Shown: positions 22,749 to 30,998 of the stretch, piece by piece | Numbering within the stretch: the first letter of the stretch is position 1 | Layout: the number at the start of each line of letters is the position of its first letter | Assembly (NCBI GenBank): GCA_030830875.1 | Contig: JAURMD010000161.1 | Location: 1-34,087, forward strand | Length of the DNA stretch: 34,087 nucleotides | Direction: 5' to 3' | Origin: Thermoplasmatota archaeon | GTDB taxonomy: Archaea > Thermoplasmatota > Poseidoniia > Poseidoniales > Poseidoniaceae | Program-made: the position numbers and the translations under genes | The notes under the pieces: model-generated | Databases searched by the model: none | Seen by the model: the letters and a program-made list of their open reading frames with translations, nothing else | Told to the model about the DNA's origin: nothing

Positions 22749-24812
22749 TCATTCCTCTTCGGTGGCCGTTGAACGAATCGCGCGTTGGCGTTGAACGACG
22801 TTTGCAACGGTCAGCAACAACGCCACGACCAATCCGGTCTGAAGTACGATGTTGGCGTAGGGTTGGAGTTCGACGTGGCGGCTGTGAATTTCGACGCTGG
22901 TCGAACCATCGATCGCTTCCTCGAGGTAAATGATGTGGTGGTCAAGCACCGTGGGGGACCATTGATGCCTGAGGTCCGCCGTCAAGACTTCCGTCCGGTT
23001 GGTGGTCAGGTTGTGGAGGTGGATTTCACCGTCGAGGTACTTGTTCTCAGGGCTGCGTGGATCGAGGTGGTCCCACGCCGTGAAAGCCATGAGGTGCACT
23101 CCGAGGTCTGGATCGGCCGCGGAATATTTGCCGTCACCGATGAGCACCGACGTCGCCGTCGCTCGCTCGTACAGCACGAGCCGATCGACGGTGCTCACGT
23201 TGACCACAGCGGCAAGATGGGTCGGGCTGAGGTCGAGATCAATCACGGTTCTGTTGACGAGATCGACAGGCAAGCCCCATTCCATCATTGCCTGTTCCTG
23301 TTCGACAGGAGCGGAGGCGTTGAGGACGATGCCCACCGACCCTGTTGTTTGAAGCCGTGCGATTCGAACCACGCCCGGAGCATTGGAGGTGGACCACGCC
23401 AGTTCTCCCCCTGACGTGGCCAAGACGGTGACGTTGGTCGCTTCCTCTGGAAGAGCGACGGGCTCCCCTGTGGGGGACCATGCTTCGAGCACACCCTCCA
23501 CCACCGTCAGGACGACCCTACCTTCCGCGACGGCCACGGCCGTAGGTCGAGCCACCAAGGGCAAGTCGAGGACGAGGGGTGCCTCGGACGTTGCTTCGAC
23601 GGCCATCAACCGCGTCGAGTTCGCCATCACGAGCAACCCATGGTCGAGTGCGAAAGGGTCGCCTTCTCTCATCAGAGGTTGGTCCACGAGGAACGGCTCG
23701 TCAGGAAGGGTCAGGTCGTACAGCAGCATCACGTGGGTGCCGCTCTGGTTGTCGAGGGACGCCAACCATCCGTCGGCTGCCGTCGCCCCTTCTGGAGCGA
23801 CCGTCCCACCGGCAGGAAGGGCCTGATGCGTCAGGTCAAAGGTCACGACGAGGAAGACCACGACCAGAACACCGATCAAGGCGAGGCCGGTCTCACGCGC
23901 TTCAGGTCGGCGGTACCGTCGAGCAAGGTCCACCAACGGTGCTGCGAGCGCAGCAAGCGCGATGCGAGGACGCGTGAGCAAGGATGCCAACCGGGCGTTC
24001 ATGGTGCGCTCATCGCCAATTCGCCACACGAAATTCACGCTCCGCTCCGTCAAGGCGACGGCCAACGAGGCAACGAGCAACCCACCGAGGATGTCGGAAA
24101 GCCAGTGGATGCCCAGGTACACGATGGTGAATGCGGTCAGCAGGATGTACCCAAGGACGGTGTGCCTGTACCGTCGCCAGCGTCCGTCCTCATCCCAACG
24201 TAGCAACGTGAGGAAGACCACAGCGGGGATGCCGATGTGGAGGCTGGGCATGCCGTTCGTGAACGGGTCAATCCTTCGGAACCAGTCTGAGATTTCCGGA
24301 TTGAGATCGTAGGCAAGGGTCTCCATGCCTGGAATCACGTCACCGGTCACACGGACGTTGAAAAAGAGGTAGAAGGGGACAGCGAGGACGTAGACCCACG
24401 CGATGGAGAGGACGATTCGATCGGCCATCCAGCGGTCGTCGAAGTACGCGACATAGAACACGGACACGTAGCAGATGAACATGAACCCGGCCACGTAGAA
24501 GTGGGTGAGCAACGAGGTGAGCCACGCGGATTCGAAGGTCTCCTGAACCCTCAACACGAGGTCGCCTTCGATGGCGTAAATCCACGGTGTCATGTCGAAT
24601 CCGGCGCTCGCCATGAGGATCCGATCGATTTGGTCGAGTGAATCCTTGGCGTTGTAAATGATGAGCAGCAGAAGGACATGCACCCAATACCGTCGAATAA
24701 AATCCACAAATCCCGAGAGGGTTAGTTTTGCCCAAGGTGGGGCATAGACTGGAAGCAGGAGCACCCCCAAGGCGAGGGCGCTCATCATCCAGGTGAGGTA
24801 GACACCTTCCAC
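22749..24812 (-). CDS. PAP2-superfamily membrane enzyme fused to a large extracytoplasmic domain
   Basis: The product has 687 aa. The N-terminal half (to about 265) has roughly six membrane helices with PAP2 motifs GMPSLHIGIP (PSLH at 189-192) and GIHWLSDILGG (His236, Asp240). The classical KxxxxxxRP motif 1 is not seen, so it resembles the Aur1/inositol-phosphotransferase branch. It probably acts on a lipid phosphate or phosphodiester. One helix (about 308-326) leads to about 330 residues of beta-rich, propeller-like repeats with eight N-x-S/T sequons, then a final helix (658-678) and an acidic tail. The start is GTG 24812 after GGTGAGG; ATG 24788 is possible. It ends 3 bp from bud32, convergent. 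Confidence 0.82.
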   Translation of the reverse strand: MEGVYLTWMMSALALGVLLLPVYAPPWAKLTLSGFVDFIRRYWVHVLLLLIIYNAKDSLDQIDRILMASAGFDMTPWIYAIEGDLVLRVQETFESAWLTSLLTHFYVAGFMFICYVSVFYVAYFDDRWMADRIVLSIAWVYVLAVPFYLFFNVRVTGDVIPGMETLAYDLNPEISDWFRRIDPFTNGMPSLHIGIPAVVFLTLLRWDEDGRWRRYRHTVLGYILLTAFTIVYLGIHWLSDILGGLLVASLAVALTERSVNFVWRIGDERTMNARLASLLTRPRIALAALAAPLVDLARRYRRPEARETGLALIGVLVVVFLVVTFDLTHQALPAGGTVAPEGATAADGWLASLDNQSGTHVMLLYDLTLPDEPFLVDQPLMREGDPFALDHGLLVMANSTRLMAVEATSEAPLVLDLPLVARPTAVAVAEGRVVLTVVEGVLEAWSPTGEPVALPEEATNVTVLATSGGELAWSTSNAPGVVRIARLQTTGSVGIVLNASAPVEQEQAMMEWGLPVDLVNRTVIDLDLSPTHLAAVVNVSTVDRLVLYERATATSVLIGDGKYSAADPDLGVHLMAFTAWDHLDPRSPENKYLDGEIHLHNLTTNRTEVLTADLRHQWSPTVLDHHIIYLEEAIDGSTSVEIHSRHVELQPYANIVLQTGLVVALLLTVANVVQRQRAIRSTATEEE

Positions 24813-24917
24813 GTCCTCACCCGGTTGGCCCTCGCCACGCGTCGGACTTCAAGGTTCAGCGAGCTTGGGGCGAAAAGGTGCGTCTATCGGTGCGCTCATG
24901 AGGTGGGGAGTTGTGCG

Positions 24918-25760
24918 ATGGGCATGGGCGACGAGGTCCTGTTGGTCGAGCGTGTCCCCGTGGATGCAGAACGTCCTGAGGTGGGGGTCGTTGTTGTGGC
25001 CACCATCAACCGTCCAGACAAGTTGAACGCCCTGAATCAAACGGTCATGTCTGCCATCAAAGATTTCTGTGCTGATGTTGAGCGGGACGACAAGGTGCGA
25101 TGTATTGTCTTCACCGGCGCAGCCCCTGCCCCTGCTCCCGAAGGGAAGCGGGCGAAGCCGCACGCCTTCGTTGCCGGGGCCGACATCTCGGAATTCCAAG
25201 GCCTTGGAAGCGAGGAGGTCCGCCCGATGTTTTCAGACAACGGGTGGGAAGCCATTTGGCGGCTCTCCCTGCCCACCATCGCGATGGTGGACGGATTCGC
25301 CCTCGGTGGAGGCTGCGAGGTGGCGGTGTCCTGTGACCTTCGCGTGGCTAGCGACCGCTCTCGCTTTGGCACGCCTGAAATCAACCTCGGCCTCATTCCA
25401 GGAGGCGGCGGTACGCAGCGCTTGGCCCGTTTGATTGGGCACGGTCGCACGATGGAGATGGTGTACACCGGTGAGATGATTGACGCACAAGAGGCGCATC
25501 GCATCGGACTTGTCAACCACGTGACTGCGCCTGAGGAGTTGCGCGATCGCACCATGGCGCTCGCACGAAGCATCGGCAGCAAGTCCTCGCATACGTTGCG
25601 CGTGGCGAAAAGCACCATCCGAGCGGCGTTGGAGACATCGCTCAGTGATGGTGTTCAGGTCGAGGCTGACGCCTTTGCGAACCTCTTCGACACCGAGGAC
25701 AAGGAGATCGGCGTCAACGCCTTCCTCGCTCGCGAGCCTGCCGTCTGGAAGCATCGTTGA
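24918..25760 (+). CDS. Enoyl-CoA hydratase/isomerase family protein (crotonase)
   Basis: It probably hydrates trans-2-enoyl-CoA in fatty-acid or amino-acid breakdown. The 280-aa protein has NRPDKLNAL, the oxyanion-hole segment FVAGADISEF, GFALGGGCEVAVSCDLRVAS with Glu134, and PEINLGLIPGGGGTQRL with Glu154. Both glutamates of true hydratases are present. A Pro/Ala-rich insertion (about residues 69-81) precedes the oxyanion segment. ATG 24918 follows GGTGGGGAG; the earlier ORF-track start overlaps the promoter region of the divergent PAP2 gene. No other beta-oxidation gene is adjacent, so the exact acyl substrate is open. Confidence 0.93.
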   Translation: MGMGDEVLLVERVPVDAERPEVGVVVVATINRPDKLNALNQTVMSAIKDFCADVERDDKVRCIVFTGAAPAPAPEGKRAKPHAFVAGADISEFQGLGSEEVRPMFSDNGWEAIWRLSLPTIAMVDGFALGGGCEVAVSCDLRVASDRSRFGTPEINLGLIPGGGGTQRLARLIGHGRTMEMVYTGEMIDAQEAHRIGLVNHVTAPEELRDRTMALARSIGSKSSHTLRVAKSTIRAALETSLSDGVQVEADAFANLFDTEDKEIGVNAFLAREPAVWKHR

Positions 25761-25771
25761 TGTGGGCAGCC

Positions 25772-25819
25772 CGGGGTCCCGCAGGACCCCGAGCCGCGGC
25801 CGCGGGACCGTTCGTCCCG
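25772..25819. terminator. Two GC-rich hairpins between convergent genes
   Basis: CGGGGTCC-CGCA-GGACCCCG (25772-25791) is a perfect 8-bp stem with a 4-base loop. CGGGAC-CGTTC-GTCCCG (25803-25819) is a 6-bp stem. They fill the gap between the crotonase stop (25760) and the convergent gene's stop (25839). No T-run follows, so they are not classic intrinsic terminators, but the position suggests transcript 3' ends in one or both directions. Confidence 0.5.
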
Positions 25820-25838
25820 TATGGCGCAGTTCAGCGGT

Positions 25839-26243
25839 TCACTGTCGTAGCCCGAGCCGCTTTCGCGTTTCGAGCGGAAGGTGGTGGAGGCAGCGCCGAT
25901 GACGCTTGAGCAGCCATTGTGGCGGTCGGTTGTCCCAACTTCCCGTGGCCTCGTTCCACACCTTCACCCAGTTGGTGTGCTGGAGGTCGTGAAGGATCTG
26001 CGTGTTCTTCGCCTCCTTGTCCGTACAGCACGGTGTTCGGCGACCGACGGTCGCTCGTTCACCGTTGAACGGATTCGGAACATCCGGACTGGCGCCTCGA
26101 CCGCTACGCCGTTGCGAGCCAGTCTCCTTCGGCGCCCTTTCCTTCGCCCTCTCCTTTTCCGCTTTCGCGGCCTGCGCCCTCTCCCACTTCCTGCGGGCAG
26201 ACCCCCCGGGCCGGGTCTTGTTCGTGTCGCTCCTCTTGTTCAT
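25839..26243 (-). CDS. Small highly basic protein, unknown family
   Basis: The product has 134 aa. The N-terminal half is a low-complexity Arg/Lys/Ala/Glu helix-prone stretch (ARRKWERAQAAKAEKERAKE), followed by a Gly/Ser/Pro linker. The C-terminal half looks folded, with CC, LHDLQHTNWVKVWNE, and RPPQWLLKRHRRCLHHLP. Charge and shape suggest a nucleic-acid or ribosome-associated protein, but no family was recognised. ATG 26243 has an excellent AAAGGAGG 5 nt ahead, strong evidence that this is a real gene. A TATA-like element on the same strand near 26333 could drive it with a leader of about 65 nt. Confidence 0.7.
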   Translation of the reverse strand: MNKRSDTNKTRPGGSARRKWERAQAAKAEKERAKERAPKETGSQRRSGRGASPDVPNPFNGERATVGRRTPCCTDKEAKNTQILHDLQHTNWVKVWNEATGSWDNRPPQWLLKRHRRCLHHLPLETRKRLGLRQ

Positions 26244-26332
26244 GTTCCTCCTTTCCTCGTGCATGTTCTGCGTTGCCTTCGGCCGTAGCCGTTGGAATGC
26301 AGATCAATCGAGGTCAGGCGGGTGCGTCACGA

Positions 26333-26343
26333 TACATTATAGG
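26333..26343. promoter_or_regulatory. TATA-like element usable in either direction
   Basis: The sequence reads TACATTATAGG on plus and CCTATAATGTA on minus. On plus it is centred about 25 nt before the ATG of a 39-codon ORF, the spacing of a leaderless archaeal transcript. On minus it lies about 90 nt before the basic-protein gene. Confidence 0.45.
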
Positions 26344-26361
26344 CGCCCAAAGGATATCAAC

Positions 26362-26481
26362 ATGTCGCTTTCTTGTCGGGACATGATGGAAGAGGGGCAG
26401 GCAAGCCCTGCTGCTCTGCAACCTGCACCTTCCAATGCAGAAGGTGAGTTGGTGGGGAAAGGGGGAGATCGCTCCAGGTAG
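26362..26481 (+). CDS. Candidate 39-aa leaderless small protein
   Basis: ATG 26362 opens MSLSCRDMMEEGQASPAALQ and ends at TAG 26479-26481, giving 39 aa with no hydrophobic segment. It lies inside a longer ORF-track frame (26002-26481) whose upstream part is the antisense of the basic protein gene. The TATA-like element about 25 nt ahead is the main support, since it fits leaderless initiation exactly at this ATG. There is no ribosome-binding site and no recognised family. It may equally be noncoding leader DNA. Confidence 0.3.
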   Translation: MSLSCRDMMEEGQASPAALQPAPSNAEGELVGKGGDRSR

Positions 26482-26540
26482 GCTTTCCTCGACCTATGTA
26501 ATCGATCTGACCCTATTTGAAGGGACTGGTCACACCCAGG

Positions 26541-27449
26541 TCAATCTTTGTCCGGCGACAGGGCTGCCAACGCCGCTGAGCGAGCCTCAACAGGGTTGAC
26601 TGGAAGGGCAGGGAGGGGTGGAAGGTCGCCGAGAGGAGGAAGGGGCAGCGGAGGTAGCGCTGCTTCCTCTTCTTCAGCGGCCTGGAACCCTTCATCGAGC
26701 GGGACACGCAACTTCAACACAACGTCATCGTCGAGGCGGAGGAACGCGGCTCCATAGGTCCGTCCTGGTTCAGGTGATTCAGGATGCTCGAGGATGTGCT
26801 GCCCATGGTTCGGTTGGCGAAGCAGGGCAACGAGGTCTTCTCGTTCCTCCGCCTCTTCCCACATGCGGGTGGTTGCTGCTCTGATTTCCGCCATACGGCC
26901 GCGACGACGCGCTTCGATCCGTTCCCTGACCTGTGCATGGAGTTCGCGACGCTGTTCAACGGTCACGGCGATGTCGGCGTCTTCCACCGAGTCCGCGGAC
27001 ACTTCGACCACGAATTCTTCAGCGACGTGAATGTCCTCCACTTCGACCTCAATGAGGGGACCATGCACGGCCGCCTCCACAACAGCCAACTCGGCCATGG
27101 CTTCAGCCTGTGCCGCACGTGCCGCCTCGACCTTCGCTCGCTTTCGCTCAGCGAGCGTCATCGGTGAGGTTTCGACCACAGGGGGGGGCAGGTCGAGCGC
27201 GGGCTGCTCCGTCGCAGCGACGCGTTCCTCAATCGAGCGTTCAACGGGCGCCATGGTGGTCGCAACAGAGGCTCGGCCAACAGGTGCAGGAGCCATGTCG
27301 CCGCCGGTACGGACCCAAACGATGGCCAGAAGGCCGAGGGTTGCAACGGCCCCCCATTGCATGCCTTCGGTCAATTCTGCAGCCAACTGAAGGTAGGCAG
27401 CGAGCACGCCGAGGAAGGCGAGGCCAACCAATAAGCGGAAGGTGCCCAT
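26541..27449 (-). CDS. Membrane-anchored protein with helical linker and proline-rich tail, unknown
   Basis: The product has 302 aa. Two hydrophobic segments at the N-terminus (FRLLVGLAFLGVLAAYLQLA and WGAVATLGLLAIVWV) form a likely hairpin anchor. These are followed by a Glu/Ala/Arg-rich region predicted to be helical (ERKRAKVEAARAAQAEAM; RERIEARRRGRMAEIRAA), an acidic patch, a short globular-looking part (GRTYGAAFLRLDDDVVLKLR) and a tail with PPLPLPPLGDLPPLPALP. The tail resembles a ligand for SH3-like or WW-like modules, though none is known here. ATG 27449 has GGTGAG ahead; the ORF-track start at 27485 adds 12 residues before the anchor. It lies 51 bp downstream of the ITPase gene, same strand. 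No family was recognised. Confidence 0.72.
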   Translation of the reverse strand: MGTFRLLVGLAFLGVLAAYLQLAAELTEGMQWGAVATLGLLAIVWVRTGGDMAPAPVGRASVATTMAPVERSIEERVAATEQPALDLPPPVVETSPMTLAERKRAKVEAARAAQAEAMAELAVVEAAVHGPLIEVEVEDIHVAEEFVVEVSADSVEDADIAVTVEQRRELHAQVRERIEARRRGRMAEIRAATTRMWEEAEEREDLVALLRQPNHGQHILEHPESPEPGRTYGAAFLRLDDDVVLKLRVPLDEGFQAAEEEEAALPPLPLPPLGDLPPLPALPVNPVEARSAALAALSPDKD

Positions 27450-27500
27450 GGTGCTCACCCCCTGCTCGCGCCCGTTGCTTATCACCGTGATGCTGGGCGG

Positions 27501-28151
27501 TCACCGCTCGGAGGGCACCTGAGCAAAGAGGTCCTTGAGGGCTCGGGCGCGGTGGCTGAAGACGTCCTTCGTTGCGGGTTCCACCGCTGCAAAGGTGCGT
27601 CCATGGGTCGAGATTTCGCCGTTTTCTCCTGCTTCAACGGGCTGTCCCGCAAGGTCGAGGTCACGTGGGATGAAGATAGGGTCGAATCCGAAGCCCCCTT
27701 CTCCGTCCTGTGTCGCGGCAATGCGGCCTGGGCAGCGACCGTGCCCAACGAGCACTCCCTCCGGGGTGCGTAAGCACGCCACGGCCCTGAATTCTGCTTC
27801 ACGAAGACCTGCCTCTACTCGCAGGTCCTTGCTTTGGAGGTGAGACAGCAGGCGCAGCAGACCTGCGCATCCGATGGTGTTCAGCGCATGGGCGGAGTAC
27901 ACACCCGGAAACCCGTCGAGGGATCGAACGAACAGGCCAGCGTCCTCGACGAGGATCCACGCATCCTTCGAAGGGAGGTGCGTTTTTGCTTGTTCGATTT
28001 TTGACCTTGCGACGGCTTCAAGGTCGTCGCTTTGCGGTTCAACGATGCCCTCGACGTGGAGCTGAAGCACGTCGTGCCCAAGGGGTTCAAGGTGAAGCGC
28101 GGCCTCACGCACTTTTCCCTGATTGGACGTGAGGAAATGGATGCGTGCCAT
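27501..28151 (-). CDS. rdgB: XTP/dITP diphosphatase (RdgB/HAM1 family)
   Basis: It hydrolyses non-canonical purine triphosphates (ITP, dITP, XTP) to monophosphates, keeping deaminated bases out of nucleic acids. The 216-aa protein has the family opening FLTSNQGKVREA (nucleotide-binding SNxxK), VEDAGLFVRSLDGFPGVYSA (metal-binding Asp and substrate loop), GFGFDPIFIP and the C-terminal FSHRARAL with the conserved SHR. All motifs are intact. ATG 28151 begins exactly at the family start with no ribosome-binding site; GCATAGG about 20 nt upstream may act as TATA for a leaderless message. It is divergent from crcB across 69 bp. Confidence 0.95.
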   Translation of the reverse strand: MARIHFLTSNQGKVREAALHLEPLGHDVLQLHVEGIVEPQSDDLEAVARSKIEQAKTHLPSKDAWILVEDAGLFVRSLDGFPGVYSAHALNTIGCAGLLRLLSHLQSKDLRVEAGLREAEFRAVACLRTPEGVLVGHGRCPGRIAATQDGEGGFGFDPIFIPRDLDLAGQPVEAGENGEISTHGRTFAAVEPATKDVFSHRARALKDLFAQVPSER

Positions 28152-28220
28152 GGACCGCGATGCGGGTCCTATGCTTCAAGCCGGCGGCAACGTTTCATGC
28201 CGTCACGCCCGCGGAATTGC

Positions 28221-28592
28221 ATGGTCGCCAACGTGCTGCTTGTGGCCCTCGGCGGTGCCGTCGGCGCTGTCCTTCGATGGAGTATCGCCCCTTCGGCCGA
28301 TGCGACGGGCCTCCCGTACGGCACCTTGACGGTCAACCTCCTCGGCTCGTTGCTGCTTGGTGCGACGGCCGTGTTGCTTGCTGAATCCGTGATGAGCAAG
28401 GAACAGGCCCTGATGCTCGGAACAGGTCTGCTTGGTGCGTTCACAACAATGTCGACCTTTGCGCTTGAACTGGTTCGGTTGAGCGATGAAGGCTCGTTGT
28501 CCCTTGCTGTCGTGTACTTCCTTCTCACGACGCTTGGCTGCCCCGCGCTGGCTTGGCTCGGATGGAGCGCGACGTCCAATGCGTTGGCGTGA
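28221..28592 (+). CDS. crcB: Fluoride ion channel CrcB/Fluc
   Basis: It exports fluoride as a dual-topology dimer in the membrane. The 123-aa protein has four hydrophobic segments and the family motifs GGAVGAVLRW in helix 1, GTLTVNLLGSLLLG in helix 2 (pore Asn), and GLLGAFTTMSTFALE in helix 3 (pore Phe and central sodium-site region). ATG 28221 is where homology begins; the ORF-track start at 28032 lies antisense to rdgB. I compared the leader with the fluoride riboswitch consensus from memory and saw no match. The stop (28590-28592) directly abuts the stop of the convergent CDF gene. Confidence 0.94.
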   Translation: MVANVLLVALGGAVGAVLRWSIAPSADATGLPYGTLTVNLLGSLLLGATAVLLAESVMSKEQALMLGTGLLGAFTTMSTFALELVRLSDEGSLSLAVVYFLLTTLGCPALAWLGWSATSNALA

Positions 28593-29708
28593 TCATCTCG
28601 GAGAGCGGATTTCGACCGCATCAACGGCCTCGATGGCGGCCACCGCCGTTCGACCTAGGTGCACCGTGGTGTCCGGGATGGCCGCAGCGCAGCACATCAC
28701 GGCCGTGACGCCAACACCGAGGAGGTGGAGGGTGACGTCGAGCAATGGGGCGTCGTCCGTCGCCTCAGCCCACACCGTCCGAATCTCCTGTTCCAAACGG
28801 AAACTGTCGGGCAAGTGGACGGGCGCATCATCGTCGTCTTCGGGGTCGATGTGGATGGTGATGTCTTCCATCCGTGGCACGGCTTTCAGGACCCGATGCA
28901 TGGCACGATGCGCGATTTCGTGACCTTGAGTCACGGAGATGTGGGGGTGAACCTGCACGTGGGCTTCGGCGAAAATCAGACCGCCAACCGTTTTTGTCTT
29001 CAGCACGTGGACGTCCTCAACCCCACCCGTTGCGAGGATGGTGTCCAGCATCCTCGCGTGGGTGGATTCGTCCACGGCGGCTTCGGAGAGTTCGAGGAGC
29101 GCTTCGGCAAGTATGCCCCAACCGCCGTGTAGGAAGAGCAGTCCGACCACCAATGCAGCGAGGAGGTCCCCGCTGGAGATGCCGGCCATCGCCGCACCAA
29201 GACCGAAGAGCACGGCAACGCTGGAGAGCGAGTCGGTTCGGTGGTGCACTGCGTTCGCTTTGAGGATGGGACGCGCATGTCGGTCAGCGATCCGGACCGT
29301 GATGTGGTACAGCGCCTCTTTCGTCACAATCGCAAACACGGCGATGCCGATGGCGGGGCTGTCTGGTGTGAGCCATTCTTGAGATTGGAGGCGCCTCGCG
29401 GTCTCAAGGATGAGCCCAACACCGGTCGCGATGACGAGCAGGCCAACGGCGAGGGAGGCGATGGTCTCGAATCGCCGGTGCCCGTACGGGTGGTTTTCGT
29501 CTGCCTCAGCGGAGCCGAACTTTACCGCGACGTAGACGACGACGTCTGAAATGAGGTCGGTAAGGGAATGCAGGGCGTCCGCAAGCAGGGCGATGCTTCC
29601 GTAAAGGAGGCCACCTGAGGCCTTGACAGCGATCAGCACGAGGTTGACCAGGCCACCGAGAAGGGTGACCCGCCGCGCGGCGAGGTCGCCTGCGTCCAGG
29701 TCTGCCAT
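28593..29708 (-). CDS. Cation diffusion facilitator (CDF) metal transporter with extended C-terminus
   Basis: It exports divalent metals (Zn, Fe, Mn or Co) by proton antiport. The 371-aa protein has six membrane segments, the metal-site motifs ALHSLTDLISD (helix 2) and HHRTDSLSS (helix 5), and the NHPYGHRRFET loop typical of the family. The cytoplasmic domain (DVHVLKTKTVGGLIFAEAHVQV, then a His/Asp-rich segment) is followed by about 70 extra residues. These include an acidic EDDDDAP and a VTAVMCCAAA segment not found in a standard FieF of about 300 aa. ATG 29708 is chosen over the ORF-track start 13 codons upstream by homology. Metal specificity is undetermined. Confidence 0.92.
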   Translation of the reverse strand: MADLDAGDLAARRVTLLGGLVNLVLIAVKASGGLLYGSIALLADALHSLTDLISDVVVYVAVKFGSAEADENHPYGHRRFETIASLAVGLLVIATGVGLILETARRLQSQEWLTPDSPAIGIAVFAIVTKEALYHITVRIADRHARPILKANAVHHRTDSLSSVAVLFGLGAAMAGISSGDLLAALVVGLLFLHGGWGILAEALLELSEAAVDESTHARMLDTILATGGVEDVHVLKTKTVGGLIFAEAHVQVHPHISVTQGHEIAHRAMHRVLKAVPRMEDITIHIDPEDDDDAPVHLPDSFRLEQEIRTVWAEATDDAPLLDVTLHLLGVGVTAVMCCAAAIPDTTVHLGRTAVAAIEAVDAVEIRSPR

Positions 29709-29757
29709 GCCGGGACTTTGGGGGCCACCCCAATAAGCGCACGGCAAGCGCGAGCCG

Positions 29758-30912
29758 TCATGCGGTGATGCTCAACATCCGCTCAAGGGCCACCAATGCC
29801 CCTTGCTGCACGTCCGCAGGAACGGCCACTTGGTTGGGCATCTCCCCCGCTTCCAAACGTTCCAGAACGTCGAGCAAGAACGCAGGGTGGATCATGTACA
29901 TCGTCGAACAGGGACACACCTCGGCATCAAGGCACTCAATGTGTTTGTCAGGATGTTCCTTGGCCATGCGAGCCACCATGTTGATTTCCGTGCCGACTGC
30001 GATGGCGGATCCGGCAGGCTGGGCTTCGATGAACCGCTTGATGTGTTCCGTGGACCCGTCATCATCGGCCGCCTCCACCGTCGCGCGTGGGCATTCAGGA
30101 TGCACCACCACCACACCGGTGGGATACCGCTCCCGAAAGGCGTCGATCTGGGGGACCGTAAACCGCTCGTGCACGCTGCAGTAGCCGTGCCAGAGCACGA
30201 TTCGGGCCTCATCCATGCTGGAATTAGCCCCCTCGTCTGGCGTCCACACCGGCATGACGGCTTCCTCAAGTCCGAGTTTCAATCCTGTGTTGCGGCCAAG
30301 GTGCTGGTCCGGAAAGAACAACACTGCCCCGTTCAGACCGGCTCGTTCGAAGGCCCACTCAAGAACGCCTTTGGCGTTGGACGACGTGCACACGACGCCT
30401 CCGTGCCGTCCGACAAAATCCTTCAATGCAGCACTGCTGTTCATGTAGGTCACAGGGACGAGGTAGGCTGCTCCTTCCTCGGCTGGTGCTCCGGGGTCGG
30501 TCCGCGTGGCCGGGTCCTTCCAGCCCCCCTCCGCAAGCATCGTCGGCCAATCCCGCTCCACTTCGGCCAGGGTCGCCATATCGGCCATCGAGCAGCCAGC
30601 GCGTAGCGTTGGCATCAACACGGCCTGGTCCTCCCTGGTCAGGATGTCGGCTGATTCGGCCATGAAGTGGACCCCACAAAACACGATCACGGTGGCGTCG
30701 GAGTCGGCTGCCTTTCGGCTGAGCATGAACGAGTCCCCGACGTAATCGGCGTGTTCGACGATGCCGTCACGCTGGTAGTGATGGCCGAGGATCAGCACGC
30801 GATTTCCCAAGCGTTTGCGCACGGCGCGGATGGCGTCCGCAATCTCCTGCTCCTCCACAGATTTGGTGGTGTCCATGTAGTCAACCACGCACATGGGCAG
30901 GTTGGTCGCCAT
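29758..30912 (-). CDS. nadA: Quinolinate synthase NadA
   Basis: It condenses iminoaspartate with dihydroxyacetone phosphate to quinolinate, the start of de novo NAD synthesis, and uses a [4Fe-4S] cluster. The 384-aa protein has LGHHYQRD, GVHFMAESADIL, the three cluster cysteines in AGCSMADMA, HPECPRA and EVCPCSTMYMI, and YMNSSAALKDF. The length matches the longer NadA type rather than the minimal one of about 300 aa. ATG 30912 is chosen; the ORF-track start at 30948 adds 12 residues without homology. The partner genes nadB/aspartate dehydrogenase and nadC are not in the window. It is divergent from the ABC transporter genes. Confidence 0.96.
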   Translation of the reverse strand: MATNLPMCVVDYMDTTKSVEEQEIADAIRAVRKRLGNRVLILGHHYQRDGIVEHADYVGDSFMLSRKAADSDATVIVFCGVHFMAESADILTREDQAVLMPTLRAGCSMADMATLAEVERDWPTMLAEGGWKDPATRTDPGAPAEEGAAYLVPVTYMNSSAALKDFVGRHGGVVCTSSNAKGVLEWAFERAGLNGAVLFFPDQHLGRNTGLKLGLEEAVMPVWTPDEGANSSMDEARIVLWHGYCSVHERFTVPQIDAFRERYPTGVVVVHPECPRATVEAADDDGSTEHIKRFIEAQPAGSAIAVGTEINMVARMAKEHPDKHIECLDAEVCPCSTMYMIHPAFLLDVLERLEAGEMPNQVAVPADVQQGALVALERMLSITA

Positions 30913-30998
30913 GGTCCTCGTTTCGGCCAACCGCCCCCCCCTTTTCAACGGATGGTGCGTGGGCGAGGCTCCATATGTGGGTGCTCGAAATTCCTCTC

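Noticed and set aside
28152-28220. Possible fluoride riboswitch ahead of crcB
   Set aside because: I could not fit the conserved crcB-motif elements to this leader by eye.
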